Positions 35,673 through 44,172 of a DNA stretch of 64,000 bases are shown here, piece by piece. Each line of letters opens with the position of its first letter. Positions within the stretch are counted from its first letter, which is position 1. The position numbers and the translations under genes were made by a program. The notes below the pieces were generated by a model, which was not told the DNA's origin, searched no databases, and worked only from the letters and a program-made list of their open reading frames with translations. Location of the stretch: contig NZ_JAETXM010000003.1 of assembly GCF_024494465.1 (NCBI RefSeq), positions 186,001 through 250,000 of the forward strand, in the 5' to 3' direction. Source of the DNA: Bacillus sp. V3B (GTDB taxonomy: Bacteria > Bacillota > Bacilli > Bacillales > Cytobacillaceae).

Positions 35673-37232
35673 GTGAATCTTTTGGCAAACAAAAAACTAA
35701 CTATTGAAGATATGCATTTACTAGCTTCGTCACGTGGAGGAAAGTGTTTATCAGAACAATATGTGAACAGCCAAACCAAACTAGAATGGGAATGTTCAGA
35801 AGGTCATAGATGGGAAGCTGTTCCAGCAAAGGTTAGATACGGTCAATGGTGTAAAAAGTGCTCAGGAAACGTGAAAAAAAGCATAGAACAAATGTATGAG
35901 TTGGCAGCAAAGTATGATGGTAAATGTATTTCTACAGAGTATGTGAATAATATGACTCCGCTTGAATGGATTTGTGACAAAGGCCATTATTTTACAGCAT
36001 CGTATTCAGGAGTAAAACGGTCTATTAATAATGGAGGCTTTTGTTCTATTTGTGGCCGGCTTAGAGGTGCATAGAAAAGAAGGAATACAATTGAAGAAAT
36101 GAGAGAAATTGCAGTCTCAAAAGGTGGTAAGTGTCTATCTGATCAATACATTCATGCTCACCAAAAGCTTACCTGGGAATGTGCAAATGAACATACATTT
36201 GATATGAAAGCTAATGACGTGAAAAATGGTCATTGGTGTCCTCATTGTCATTTTTACCTTAATGAAAATAAATGCCGGTATATACTAGAACAGCTTACAG
36301 GCAAACGGTTCAAGAGCACGAAGAAAGTGTTAAATGGGTTGGAGTTGGATGGATATAACAGTGAGTTAGAAGTAGCATTCGAATATAATGGCGTTCAGCA
36401 TTATGAATACATAGAGTTTTTTCATAGAACATATGATGAGTTCTTAAAAAGAAAAAAGTATGATGAACAGAAACATCATCTATGTAATGAAAAAGGAATT
36501 AAATTGATTGTCGTTCCCTATACCATCACAGACGACACTGAACTAGTAACCTTTATTTTTAATAAGCTAAATGATGTTGGTATTAAACCAATTGTCGAAG
36601 TGAAAGATTTTCATTTTAAGAGATTTTATCGAAAGTCACCCATGATAAAAGAACTTTCAGATCTTGCTAAAGCTAGAAGTGGAAAATTGCTTTCTAAACG
36701 ATATCATAATAATAAAACAAAGCTAGTATGGGAATGTGAATTCGGGCATCAATGGGAAATGCGTCCTAATGATGTTAAGAGCGGACAATGGTGTCCCACT
36801 TGTAATGGAAGCCATAAACTAACAATAGAAGAAATGGATCAAATTGCTAGAGAAAGAAACGGGTTATGCCTTTCGATCGCGTATATTAATAATAGAACGA
36901 AGCTAAGATGGCGGTGTACAAAGGGGCATGAGTGGGATGCTGCCCCGGACATGGTTAAACAAGGTACTTGGTGTGAGATATGTGTTAAAAAGGAAAACGG
37001 AAAAAAGCGAAGACTTAAAATCGAAGATATGCATTCCATTGCTAAAGAACGTGGAGGTAGATGTCTTTCAAAAGAGTATATAAATAGTCGTACTCATTTA
37101 TTATGGGAATGTTCTAGCGGGCACACTTGGAAGGCAAATGCTAATAACATTAAAAGTGGTACATGGTGTCCTCGTTGTAAACATAAAAAGGTCGAAACAA
37201 CAAGTAATACAGAACAGCTTAGTTTGTTTTAG
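35673..37232 (+). pseudogene. Zinc-ribbon-repeat protein with PD-(D/E)XK-like domain, in-frame stop
   Basis: One reading frame broken only by TAG at 36072-36074. Six repeats of about 60 residues read GGKCLS..Y.N..TKL.W.C..GH.W...P..VK.G.WCP.C, each with a treble-clef-like Cys/His set. After the third repeat comes an endonuclease-like insertion, NSELEVAFEYNGVQHYEYIEF ... KYDEQKHHLCNEKGIKLIVV, reminiscent of Vsr/PD-(D/E)XK enzymes. Ends SNTEQLSLF. GTG 35673 with GGAG 9 nt upstream is the likeliest start. The downstream half (36099-37232) could still be made from its own ATG. Function unknown; probably DNA binding and cleavage. Confidence 0.7.
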
Positions 37233-37352
37233 TGTAAATAGGAATGGGGATAAGAAATTTTTTATCGTGTTCTATGAGTAAATATTGCCTTTTTCAAGTG
37301 ACTGCTGTTGGAAATGACAATAGAACTTAGCGGTTTAGGATGAAATGAAAAG

Positions 37353-37406
37353 CTCGTAAGAAGAAAAAGTGAATAGGGGCAATAAAGCAAGCCACTGAGT
37401 TAGCGT
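37353..37406 (+). repeat. Serine recombinase tail scar
   Basis: CTCGTAAGAAGAAAAAGTGA at 37353-37372 equals the last 20 bases of the recombinase remnant ending at 39654. It is followed by GCCACTGAGTTAGCG, matching the terminator arm behind the remnant at 23.6 kb. The rest of the recombinase and the second terminator arm are gone. Confidence 0.75.
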
Positions 37407-37436
37407 TAAAATTATCAAAAAAGAGGTGTTTTTGTA

Positions 37437-38153
37437 ATGGTGATTTTACCTCCTCAATTAGAAGGTATTTATTTATTGAATGAAGATTTAAAGTACTTAG
37501 AAAAACTTTCTTATGGGGAAACTGAGGATTCAATTAATAATATTGAACCTTGGTCTAATTGGAGAAATATTTTCGAATATGTATCTATTGTAGAGTATGC
37601 AAAAATGGAAATAAGTAAATTGCCTAAAGGGCGTCAAATTGGATCAACTGATGTTGTCCCTGCTAGGTATCATTCTACAAGCATGATATTTTACTCACAG
37701 GCGGTTCTTGATGTAGTTAAACTCTGGCTAGCCGATTACTTTTCCTTAAAAAAGGACATTCCAAAAAGCTTTTATTATCAGAAGTTTCAAGAAGCTATTC
37801 AAATAAAGCATTACCCATTTAGCTATTTTTACGAAAAACATGGGGAATTTATTTATGATCTAAAAAACTATCGGTATGAGTGGATTCATAGAATTGCTGG
37901 TGGAGCCAATATATACGCAGATAAAAATTCAGGAGAAGTGGATGCAAACATTTCAATTCGCGTCCCAATGGAACCAAAATTAAGCAATGTTAAAGATAAT
38001 GTTAGCCGGATCCAGGAACTAATAGCAGAAAACGGATCTTGGTTATATTCAATTGATGAATTCTCAGAAAAAATCTCATCTGATTTACGAGAGTTTATTT
38101 ATGATTGTATTGGTATCATAATAGAACGCGAAAAAAATGGTTCACCTAAATAA
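37437..38153 (+). CDS. Hypothetical protein, HEPN-like motif
   Basis: 238 residues, mostly helical. The segment LKNYRYEWIHRIAGGA contains R-x4-H (RYEWIH), a spacing used by HEPN ribonuclease domains, preceded by helices such as MIFYSQAVLDVVKLWLADYF. The assignment is tentative. The gene begins 31 nt after the recombinase terminator arm, so it looks like cargo inserted there. RBS GAGGTG about 9 nt before ATG. No partner gene follows on the same strand. Confidence 0.55.
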   Translation: MVILPPQLEGIYLLNEDLKYLEKLSYGETEDSINNIEPWSNWRNIFEYVSIVEYAKMEISKLPKGRQIGSTDVVPARYHSTSMIFYSQAVLDVVKLWLADYFSLKKDIPKSFYYQKFQEAIQIKHYPFSYFYEKHGEFIYDLKNYRYEWIHRIAGGANIYADKNSGEVDANISIRVPMEPKLSNVKDNVSRIQELIAENGSWLYSIDEFSEKISSDLREFIYDCIGIIIEREKNGSPK

Positions 38154-38197
38154 CAGCATTATAATACTTAATTTATTAGTTTTTGGTTGTGTATTAA

Positions 38198-38663
38198 TTA
38201 GCTCTGTTTTACTAATATGAAGTTAGCTGCAGAAATAGTTAATATTGAAGCAACAATTAGCCTATAGAATTTCTGTTCTTCCTTCAACGAGCCTTTTAAC
38301 TGCTTCGGTTGATCAAATACTTGACCATTTGCCTGAAGGCATACCGTTCGCCACTCCTCAATCTGTTCAACGATACAGTCCCTTTTTGCGACAATACTCA
38401 GCCAGTTCCGTTTCATTCATCGCGAACGTCTCTATCACGATTAAAAACTTATCTTGACTGTTCCATTTGTCGCTTGTTTGTCCATTGCCAGGCGTTGCCA
38501 CACCAGCTGCACGTGCTTCCTTACGCCACTTGTACAACGTCACTTCTGTGATGCCTTCTTCTTTCGAAATTTGTCCCACTGATTCGTTATTTGGTGGCAT
38601 CATACGTTTGACAATCGCTTCTTTTTGTTCCTGCGAATATCGTACTCTATTTCTCTCTGTCAT
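38198..38663 (-). pseudogene. IS3-type transposase OrfA, frameshifted
   Basis: MTERNRVRYSQEQKEAIVKR then EGITEVTLYKWRKEARAAGV is the HTH of an OrfA-type transposase. An extra T near 38369 shifts the frame after CRKKGLYR; the next frame continues EQIEEWRTVCLQANGQVFDQPKQL. OrfB is absent. The remnant abuts the broken 5' end of the serine recombinase at about 38735, and probably marks the event that removed its catalytic domain. Confidence 0.75.
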
Positions 38664-38734
38664 ATTGATCGACCTCCGTGTTATTTACTTAACTATAACA
38701 CTAAAGTATCCTACGACATCTATGCTAACAGAGA

Positions 38735-39654
38735 GGGATAGCATGATTACTAACCCGATATACTGTGGGGACTTTGTGTACCAGCGATATTATGTCACAG
38801 ATACGTTAGCCGGGAAAATGACTGAAAACAGAGGTGAACTTCCTCAATACACAATAAGGGATCACCATCCAGCAATCGTGAGTCGGGAAGATTGGGAAGC
38901 GGCTCAACAAATTATGAACAATCGGAGTGAGAATAGAAAAGAAAGTAAAAAAAGGCCTCACGATCGCCAAGAGTTTTTTAACATATTTCATTGCTCTGAA
39001 TGTGGAGCACCAGTTATTCATGTAAGAAGTTCAAAAGGTGGGGTTCATTACTGGCGCTGCAGAACTGCTGAGAAAAAATATGTTGAAGAAACGTGTGAAG
39101 TCCGTGGATTTAGAGAAACATCAATTGAACACACTTTCATAGCACTTTTACAAGAAATGAGAAAGGAAGATGGTTTTAGGGATAATATTAAACAAGCACT
39201 CAAAGCCCATGCCCCTGATGACAACGAACGGAAGAGGATAGAACAAGTTAAGGAAGAGATGCAGCAATTATATTATCAGCTCTACGATGCGGTAGAGGAT
39301 GGTGAAAAGCATGGTGGCGATCCAAATCAGATGAAGACTATAGCGGACCAGATTGTGGAGTTACAAAATCAAATATATGAATTTGAAGATAAAGAGCAAA
39401 AATGCTTCGAAGCAGAAAAAGACTTAGAATGGTTTTTGGATGAATTAGAAGGCATTCAGGAGTTTAAGCCAGACAAAGAGCGGATAGAATTTCGACAGGA
39501 TATTTTCAGCCGAATTGTTGAAAAAGGAGTTATTCACCCAGATGGTAGGGTTGTCTACGATTTGAAGTTTGGCAAGAAGCTGACAGCTACTGGAAATGAA
39601 AAGATGGCATGGCGATTGAGGAAGAAAGGAATGCCTCGTAAGAAGAAAAAGTGA
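38735..39654 (+). pseudogene. Large serine recombinase, C-terminal two-thirds
   Basis: Starts inside the recombinase domain at DSMITNPIYCGDFVYQRYY, followed by the zinc beta-ribbon FHCSECGAPVIHVRSSKGG ... WRC, a long coiled coil (RKRIEQVKEEMQQLYYQL) and the basic tail. The N-terminal catalytic serine domain is missing, replaced by antisense IS3 sequence, so it cannot recombine DNA. Integrases of this type insert at attB sites and carry cargo; an operon follows the stop codon directly. Confidence 0.8.
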
Positions 39655-39771
39655 TTATAACTACGATTAAAGAGTTAGGGTATCGAGATCGTTTTTAAAA
39701 TAAATTATTTATTTTGTCATATCTCTGTTCTATCGAACATACCATATAGTGTTTAATAATATATGGTTGAC

Positions 39772-39826
39772 GGAGAGCTGTCACCTTTCAGGCAGCTCTC
39801 CATCCTGAAGGTGACGGCTTTTTTCT
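39772..39826 (+). promoter_or_regulatory. Attenuator-like alternative hairpins
   Basis: Stem A: GGAGAGCTG (39772-39780) pairs with CAGCTCTCC (39793-39801). Stem B: AGCTGTCACC.. (39776-39792) pairs with CCTGAAGGTGACGGCT (39804-39819), followed by TTTTTT. The two stems share AGCTG and cannot coexist, so A could act as antiterminator and B as terminator. It ends 24 nt before the next gene start. Confidence 0.6.
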
Positions 39827-39849
39827 GTTCACCGGAAGGAGACATTTGC

Positions 39850-40491
39850 ATGGATAAAAATAAAGAAAATAATGAAACAAACAGAGGAAATAACGAAATT
39901 AAAAAGCTATTATCAAGCGATGAACAGTTCAAAAAGAATTGTGAATTAGCAGACTTGGGTCATGAATTAGCTAAACAAAGTGTGTATCCTGTCCTATTTA
40001 ATGTAAAAGAAGTAAGTGAATTAGAAATTGTACCAACAGCTATTTATCGTGATGATGCTTGTCCTCAACTAAAAAGGCTGGATGGAAAACGTGCAATTGA
40101 CTTTATTGTCAAAAAATCATCTAAAGCTTTCCCACAGTTTTCGAAGCAAGGTTGCGAAAGTTATGTTCAAGAAAAGTGGAGAGATGATAAGTATCGATGC
40201 TTCAAAGATGTTAATTTTGGGGTGGGAAATCCTAACACAGTAAAAGGTGAAATTTTTAAGCTACAGGCAGCTTCACACTTCCTGTTTGGGTATGTAGATA
40301 AGGAGAAAAAAATTATCACTGAATGGATATGTATTAAAGATTTAACAAGATTAGTTGAGTTAATTCATGAAGAAATGATACCATTCACAACCTACGAAGA
40401 TGATAATGGTAAAATAAATATCTACATTCCGATAAGGATTTTAAAAGAATATAATTTTGTCCATTATCACTATCCAGATGACATTCAATAA
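39850..40491 (+). CDS. Hypothetical protein, first gene of helicase operon
   Basis: 213 residues from ATG 39850, which has GAAGGAGA 8-15 nt upstream; a longer frame from 39763 would cover the attenuator and is rejected. The N-terminal ~30 residues are Asn/Glu-rich and disordered. The rest is mixed alpha/beta with FGYVDKEKKIITEWICIKDLTRLVELI. No family recognised. It lies behind a serine recombinase stop codon and ahead of YdjM- and XPB-like genes, so it is likely part of a cargo module. Confidence 0.65.
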   Translation: MDKNKENNETNRGNNEIKKLLSSDEQFKKNCELADLGHELAKQSVYPVLFNVKEVSELEIVPTAIYRDDACPQLKRLDGKRAIDFIVKKSSKAFPQFSKQGCESYVQEKWRDDKYRCFKDVNFGVGNPNTVKGEIFKLQAASHFLFGYVDKEKKIITEWICIKDLTRLVELIHEEMIPFTTYEDDNGKINIYIPIRILKEYNFVHYHYPDDIQ

Positions 40492-40551
40492 AATATAAAA
40501 TGTGAAACGATGCGTTTTTTCTTATTAGAGGGGATATGAAATAATCAGATT

Positions 40552-40584
40552 GCTCATTGCCGTTATAGGTGATGGGCTTTTATT
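40552..40584 (+). terminator. Terminator after the 39850 gene
   Basis: GCTCATTGCC (40552-40561) pairs, partly by G-U, with GGTGATGGGC (40568-40577), followed by TTTTATTT. Confidence 0.5.
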
Positions 40585-40666
40585 TATGTTTTCATAGGTG
40601 AAAAGTTATATCCATAAATAACCAAGCATATCTATTAAATAAAATCATATGGGGAGCTTGGTTATA

Positions 40667-41224
40667 TTGCGTTATAAAACACATATCGTAAGCTCGTTAA
40701 CAGCAGGTGCTGGTTTGTCAATTATGTTAAATTATCCTTTTCATATTGGCTATGTAATTGGGATATGTTTTGGTAGCTTGCTGCCGGATATCGATGAACC
40801 GCGATCGTTCATCGGTCGTAGATCCTTTGGTCTTTCTAAATATGTTAAACAAAGATATGGACATCGCGGTGTTACATATAGTTTATTTGCATGGATGCTT
40901 GTATCATTTGTTTTTTTGATCTACCCATCTTTCTTAACAGTTGGCATTTCATTAGGGTACCTGTTTCATTTAATCGGAGACTTATTTTCAGTACGAAGCA
41001 TTCCTATTCTTGCCCCATTTAAACCAGTCCGTCCGAATCTCCCCTTTACATACAAAACAGGTAGTTTTACAGAGGACATATTACTCTACATTTTTACTTT
41101 TCTATTATTCTATTTTGTGTTTGTATTCGGAAAGCTCTACACCTATTTGATCCAATCAACAGTAGAGTTAGTCTCTTGGATTATTCATATATTAATGGAT
41201 TACCTAAAGACAATATCTAAATGA
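40667..41224 (+). CDS. YdjM-family membrane-bound metal-dependent hydrolase
   Basis: About 185 residues with four to five membrane helices. Metal-binding features of the family are THIVSS, SLLPDIDEPRSFIG, YGHRGVTYS and FHLIGDLF. In E. coli the relative YdjM is LexA-controlled and its biochemical substrate is unknown. GGGGAG at 40651-40656 favours TTG 40667 (RYKTHIVSS) over ATG 40649. The helicase gene follows 12 nt later. Confidence 0.8.
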   Translation: MRYKTHIVSSLTAGAGLSIMLNYPFHIGYVIGICFGSLLPDIDEPRSFIGRRSFGLSKYVKQRYGHRGVTYSLFAWMLVSFVFLIYPSFLTVGISLGYLFHLIGDLFSVRSIPILAPFKPVRPNLPFTYKTGSFTEDILLYIFTFLLFYFVFVFGKLYTYLIQSTVELVSWIIHILMDYLKTISK

Positions 41225-41236
41225 GGAAGTGGTGAA

Positions 41237-42877
41237 GTGTATAGAAAACCGTTGGTCATTCATCCTGACAGCAGGAATATTTATTTGTTGGAAGGTTTAG
41301 ATGAAAAAGGAGAAGTCGGTCAGGAATTAATTGAATTCGCAGATTTAATTCAAGCACCCGAGCAAGTTCATACATATGCTTTAACCCCATACGCGTTATG
41401 GACTGCAAAAGCAAAAGGGGTAGAAGTAGACTATATTACTCACTTCTTAGAGCAACAATCTCAAAATGTAGTACCAGATTCGTTAAAAGAGACTATTAAA
41501 AAGAATATGAACCATTTTGGAGCATTACAATTTTCCATGGATGATGATCGTTTGCAATTACAGGCAAGAACGGAAGAGTTAATAAGCGAAATTAAAGCCA
41601 TTGAGGGAATTCAAAGTAAAATCGTAGGTCATCCGGATCCGAAGACTTTATTGTTTAAAGCTAGGTACAGAAAAGAGGTTAAGAAACTACTCTTTGAGCA
41701 TGAATTATTTGCAAAAGATATTGTATATGAAGTTGGAGAGGAATTAGATATTACCAGCATAAACCTTCAACTATTGGATTACCAGCATGCTGCAGTTGAG
41801 TCGTATTTAACTTTTAACCACCAAGGTGGAGGTGGTGGAACGATAATTATGCCACCGAACTCAGGAAAGATCCTAGTCGGAATTAAAATTATTGAGGCAC
41901 TAAAAACATCAACACTAATAATTGTCGAAGATAAACATAGGGCAGAGAAGTGGAAAAGTGAACTCATTGAAAAGACAGACCTATCTGAGAGCAATATTAC
42001 AATCTTTAGTAAGGAAGACAAAAGCTTAAAACCAATTACAATTGGAACATATGAAAATCTTGCTGATCACGTAGAGGATTTGGAGGGCTTTGGTTTTGTG
42101 ATATATGATGATGCTCATAAACTTCCAACGCCAACGCATGAAAGAACAGCAGATATTCAAGCAACAAATAAATTAGCTTTAGCATCAACTCTTGCAAGAT
42201 CTGATGGCAATGGCCATCTTGTTTTAGCATTAATTGGGCCAAGATGGTACGAAGTACTGCATCGAACCCTGGTAAACCGAGGATACCAAGTTCCAGTGAG
42301 GTGCGTAGAAGTTAAAATGCCTTTACCACCAGATGAGTGGCGTGAATATATAGCTAGAGATCATAATAAGAAAGTAAATCCGGATACTTTAAATTCTAAC
42401 AAATATAAGGCGCTATCCATTTTATTAAAAAAAGAGAAAGCAAAAAGATTATTGGTTGTTTCTTATTTCAATGAGGTTACAACAGCATGTAGTGAACTAA
42501 TTGAAATAGATACATTGACGAATCAGTTAGGTGAAGAAAAGCAAAAATACCTTATAAGTTCATTTAACAGTAGAGAGATTGATAAATTAATAACATCCTC
42601 AAAACTTATTGAAAATATGCCACTTTCCATGGTTGAAGTGATGATTGCCTTATCCCATCAGCAAGGGTCTGTAAGGGAAGAATATCTCCGGCTGGGGAAA
42701 TTACTGCCGGCAGAAGAGTGGAAAGAAGATGCTGTATTGTATTCACTCGTTTCATTAAATACGGATGAGGAAAGACATTATTCCAAAAGAAGACGAAGAC
42801 TTATCAATTATGGATTTCATTATCGAATTCTTACATTTGAGGAGTTAGTGGATAGGGGTGAGTTTTTTGAATCATAA
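41237..42877 (+). CDS. XPB/Ssl2-like superfamily 2 helicase, degenerate motifs
   Basis: 546 residues. The N-terminal ~120 residues match the XPB-associated Helicase_C_3 domain (KPLVIHPDSRNIYLLEG; HTYALTPYALWTAKAKG). Residues ~190-430 are an SF2 core: DYQHAAVESYLTF (Q-motif), IIMPPNSGKILVGI in place of GxGKT, and VIYDDAHK in place of DEAH. Loss of the usual Walker A Thr (Ile here) may weaken ATP hydrolysis, or it may be a variant. Start GTG/ATG region with GAGGAAGTGG upstream. Overlaps the next gene by 20 nt, so the two proteins are probably made and act together. Confidence 0.75.
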   Translation: MYRKPLVIHPDSRNIYLLEGLDEKGEVGQELIEFADLIQAPEQVHTYALTPYALWTAKAKGVEVDYITHFLEQQSQNVVPDSLKETIKKNMNHFGALQFSMDDDRLQLQARTEELISEIKAIEGIQSKIVGHPDPKTLLFKARYRKEVKKLLFEHELFAKDIVYEVGEELDITSINLQLLDYQHAAVESYLTFNHQGGGGGTIIMPPNSGKILVGIKIIEALKTSTLIIVEDKHRAEKWKSELIEKTDLSESNITIFSKEDKSLKPITIGTYENLADHVEDLEGFGFVIYDDAHKLPTPTHERTADIQATNKLALASTLARSDGNGHLVLALIGPRWYEVLHRTLVNRGYQVPVRCVEVKMPLPPDEWREYIARDHNKKVNPDTLNSNKYKALSILLKKEKAKRLLVVSYFNEVTTACSELIEIDTLTNQLGEEKQKYLISSFNSREIDKLITSSKLIENMPLSMVEVMIALSHQQGSVREEYLRLGKLLPAEEWKEDAVLYSLVSLNTDEERHYSKRRRRLINYGFHYRILTFEELVDRGEFFES

Positions 42878-43991
42878 AGAAGCCCTTTCGCAATTAAGCC
42901 AAGAACAGTTAAATGAAATATTGGATAAGCTAAGAATCGAACCATTTAAGGGTGCCACGAAGACATGGATTGCTAAGGATATCGCAGCATTTTATCAAGA
43001 TTCAAAAAAGTTTCATCGTGTAATACAAAGCTTTGGTGAAAAGACAATAAATGATTTACTACTTTTTACACATATTCAAAAGCCAATTAATGATGAACAA
43101 GCACAGTTATTTAATGATTATGGAATACTTGTTGAGGGAGAGCTTCCAGATGATTTGAAAGATTGTTTAATCCAGTGGTCAAGGTCGATGTTTGTTAAAA
43201 CCTTTTCATCAATTAGTGAAGTTACTAACCATAGCTTTTTCTTGAAATGTGTTTTATTACTTAATTACTTTGAAAGAGAACAGAATGTGAAATTAACCCA
43301 GAGAAAAAATGATCGTAATGTTCGCCTTTTGACAGAAAAGTTAATCATGGACAAGGAAACAGTTTGGAAAGTAATTAATACTTTAGTTAATTATGGATTG
43401 ATCAAGAAAACTAAAAATCTCTATGAACTTAATGTATCTGCTTATACAAAATGGAAAAAGCAAACAATAGACAAGGTTTTAGAAACCTTTTATGAGACGC
43501 AAGTTGGAAGTAGAGGCATTTTGTTTTTACAAAAAATCTCCAAATACCAACAAAGTCCTGATGAATGGGTTGATATGATTGTCATTTCAGACACAGCTAT
43601 AGAATTTGACCTATCAAGGCAATTAGGCTTAATACAGGTTCATAAGGAATCGGGAAAAACATATGTACAATTGATGCCGGAGGGCTGGTATCTTGCTAAA
43701 AAGCAAGTTCATCCTTTATGGAATCAAGAAGCACTGTTAGTATCTGCTTCATTTGAAATCTTTGTACCTTATCATTATGATCCTTTTATACTGTTTGAAC
43801 TATTGCCAGTATGTAGAATGAAAGATTCTCATTATTTTTTGGTGTTTGACATTGAGCTGGGGCAGGTAATAAAAAATAAAAAGGTTTTACAAGAGTTTCA
43901 TTATACTCTGACGGGATGTGCTTCATTCATTCCAGATGTAGTTAATTATGAACTTAAAGCCGCAATTGATAAATTAAGAGAAGAAGTATAA
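42858..43991 (+). CDS. Helicase_C_3-domain partner of the XPB-like helicase
   Basis: 377 residues. The N-terminal half is helical with winged-helix-like stretches (MDKETVWKVINTLVNYGLIKK). The C-terminal ~100 residues (SASFEIFVPYHYDPFILFELLPVCR ... FDIELGQVIKN) match the domain found at XPB N-termini. In actinobacteria a protein with this domain is commonly coded next to XPB. TTG/ATG start lies in the overlap with the helicase gene. It closes the operon; a terminator formed by recombinase-type sequence follows. Confidence 0.7.
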   Translation: MSFLNHKEALSQLSQEQLNEILDKLRIEPFKGATKTWIAKDIAAFYQDSKKFHRVIQSFGEKTINDLLLFTHIQKPINDEQAQLFNDYGILVEGELPDDLKDCLIQWSRSMFVKTFSSISEVTNHSFFLKCVLLLNYFEREQNVKLTQRKNDRNVRLLTEKLIMDKETVWKVINTLVNYGLIKKTKNLYELNVSAYTKWKKQTIDKVLETFYETQVGSRGILFLQKISKYQQSPDEWVDMIVISDTAIEFDLSRQLGLIQVHKESGKTYVQLMPEGWYLAKKQVHPLWNQEALLVSASFEIFVPYHYDPFILFELLPVCRMKDSHYFLVFDIELGQVIKNKKVLQEFHYTLTGCASFIPDVVNYELKAAIDKLREEV

Positions 43992-44004
43992 AGAGCAATC
44001 AAAG

Positions 44005-44062
44005 CAACCCACCGAGTTAATGCATAGGATTCTATACGGATACTTGGTGGGTTTATTTTTTA
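44005..44062 (+). terminator. Recombinase-type terminator behind the helicase operon
   Basis: AACCCACC at about 44008-44015 pairs with GGTGGGTT at about 44045-44052, followed by a T-rich run. The first arm and its GAGTTAATGC continuation match the terminator that directly follows the serine recombinase stop at 23.6 kb. Confidence 0.7.
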
Positions 44063-44172
44063 GTGAATTCTAATAATAAGAAAAGCTATGAGGAATATCC
44101 TCTTCATCTTGCAACACATCGTCAAGAACAATACTTGAATCCAACAAGCAGACAATTATCTTGGAATTAAAT

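Noticed and set aside
38467-38734. N-terminal extension of the serine recombinase frame
   Set aside because: This part is antisense to the IS3 OrfA remnant; real recombinase similarity starts at about 38735.
39763-39849. Upstream start for the hypothetical gene at 39850
   Set aside because: It would translate the attenuator/terminator hairpin; ATG 39850 has a good ribosome site.
39850-40491. Type III toxin-antitoxin (RNA repeats plus ToxN)
   Set aside because: The upstream RNA has no tandem repeats and the protein has no ToxN-like features or size.
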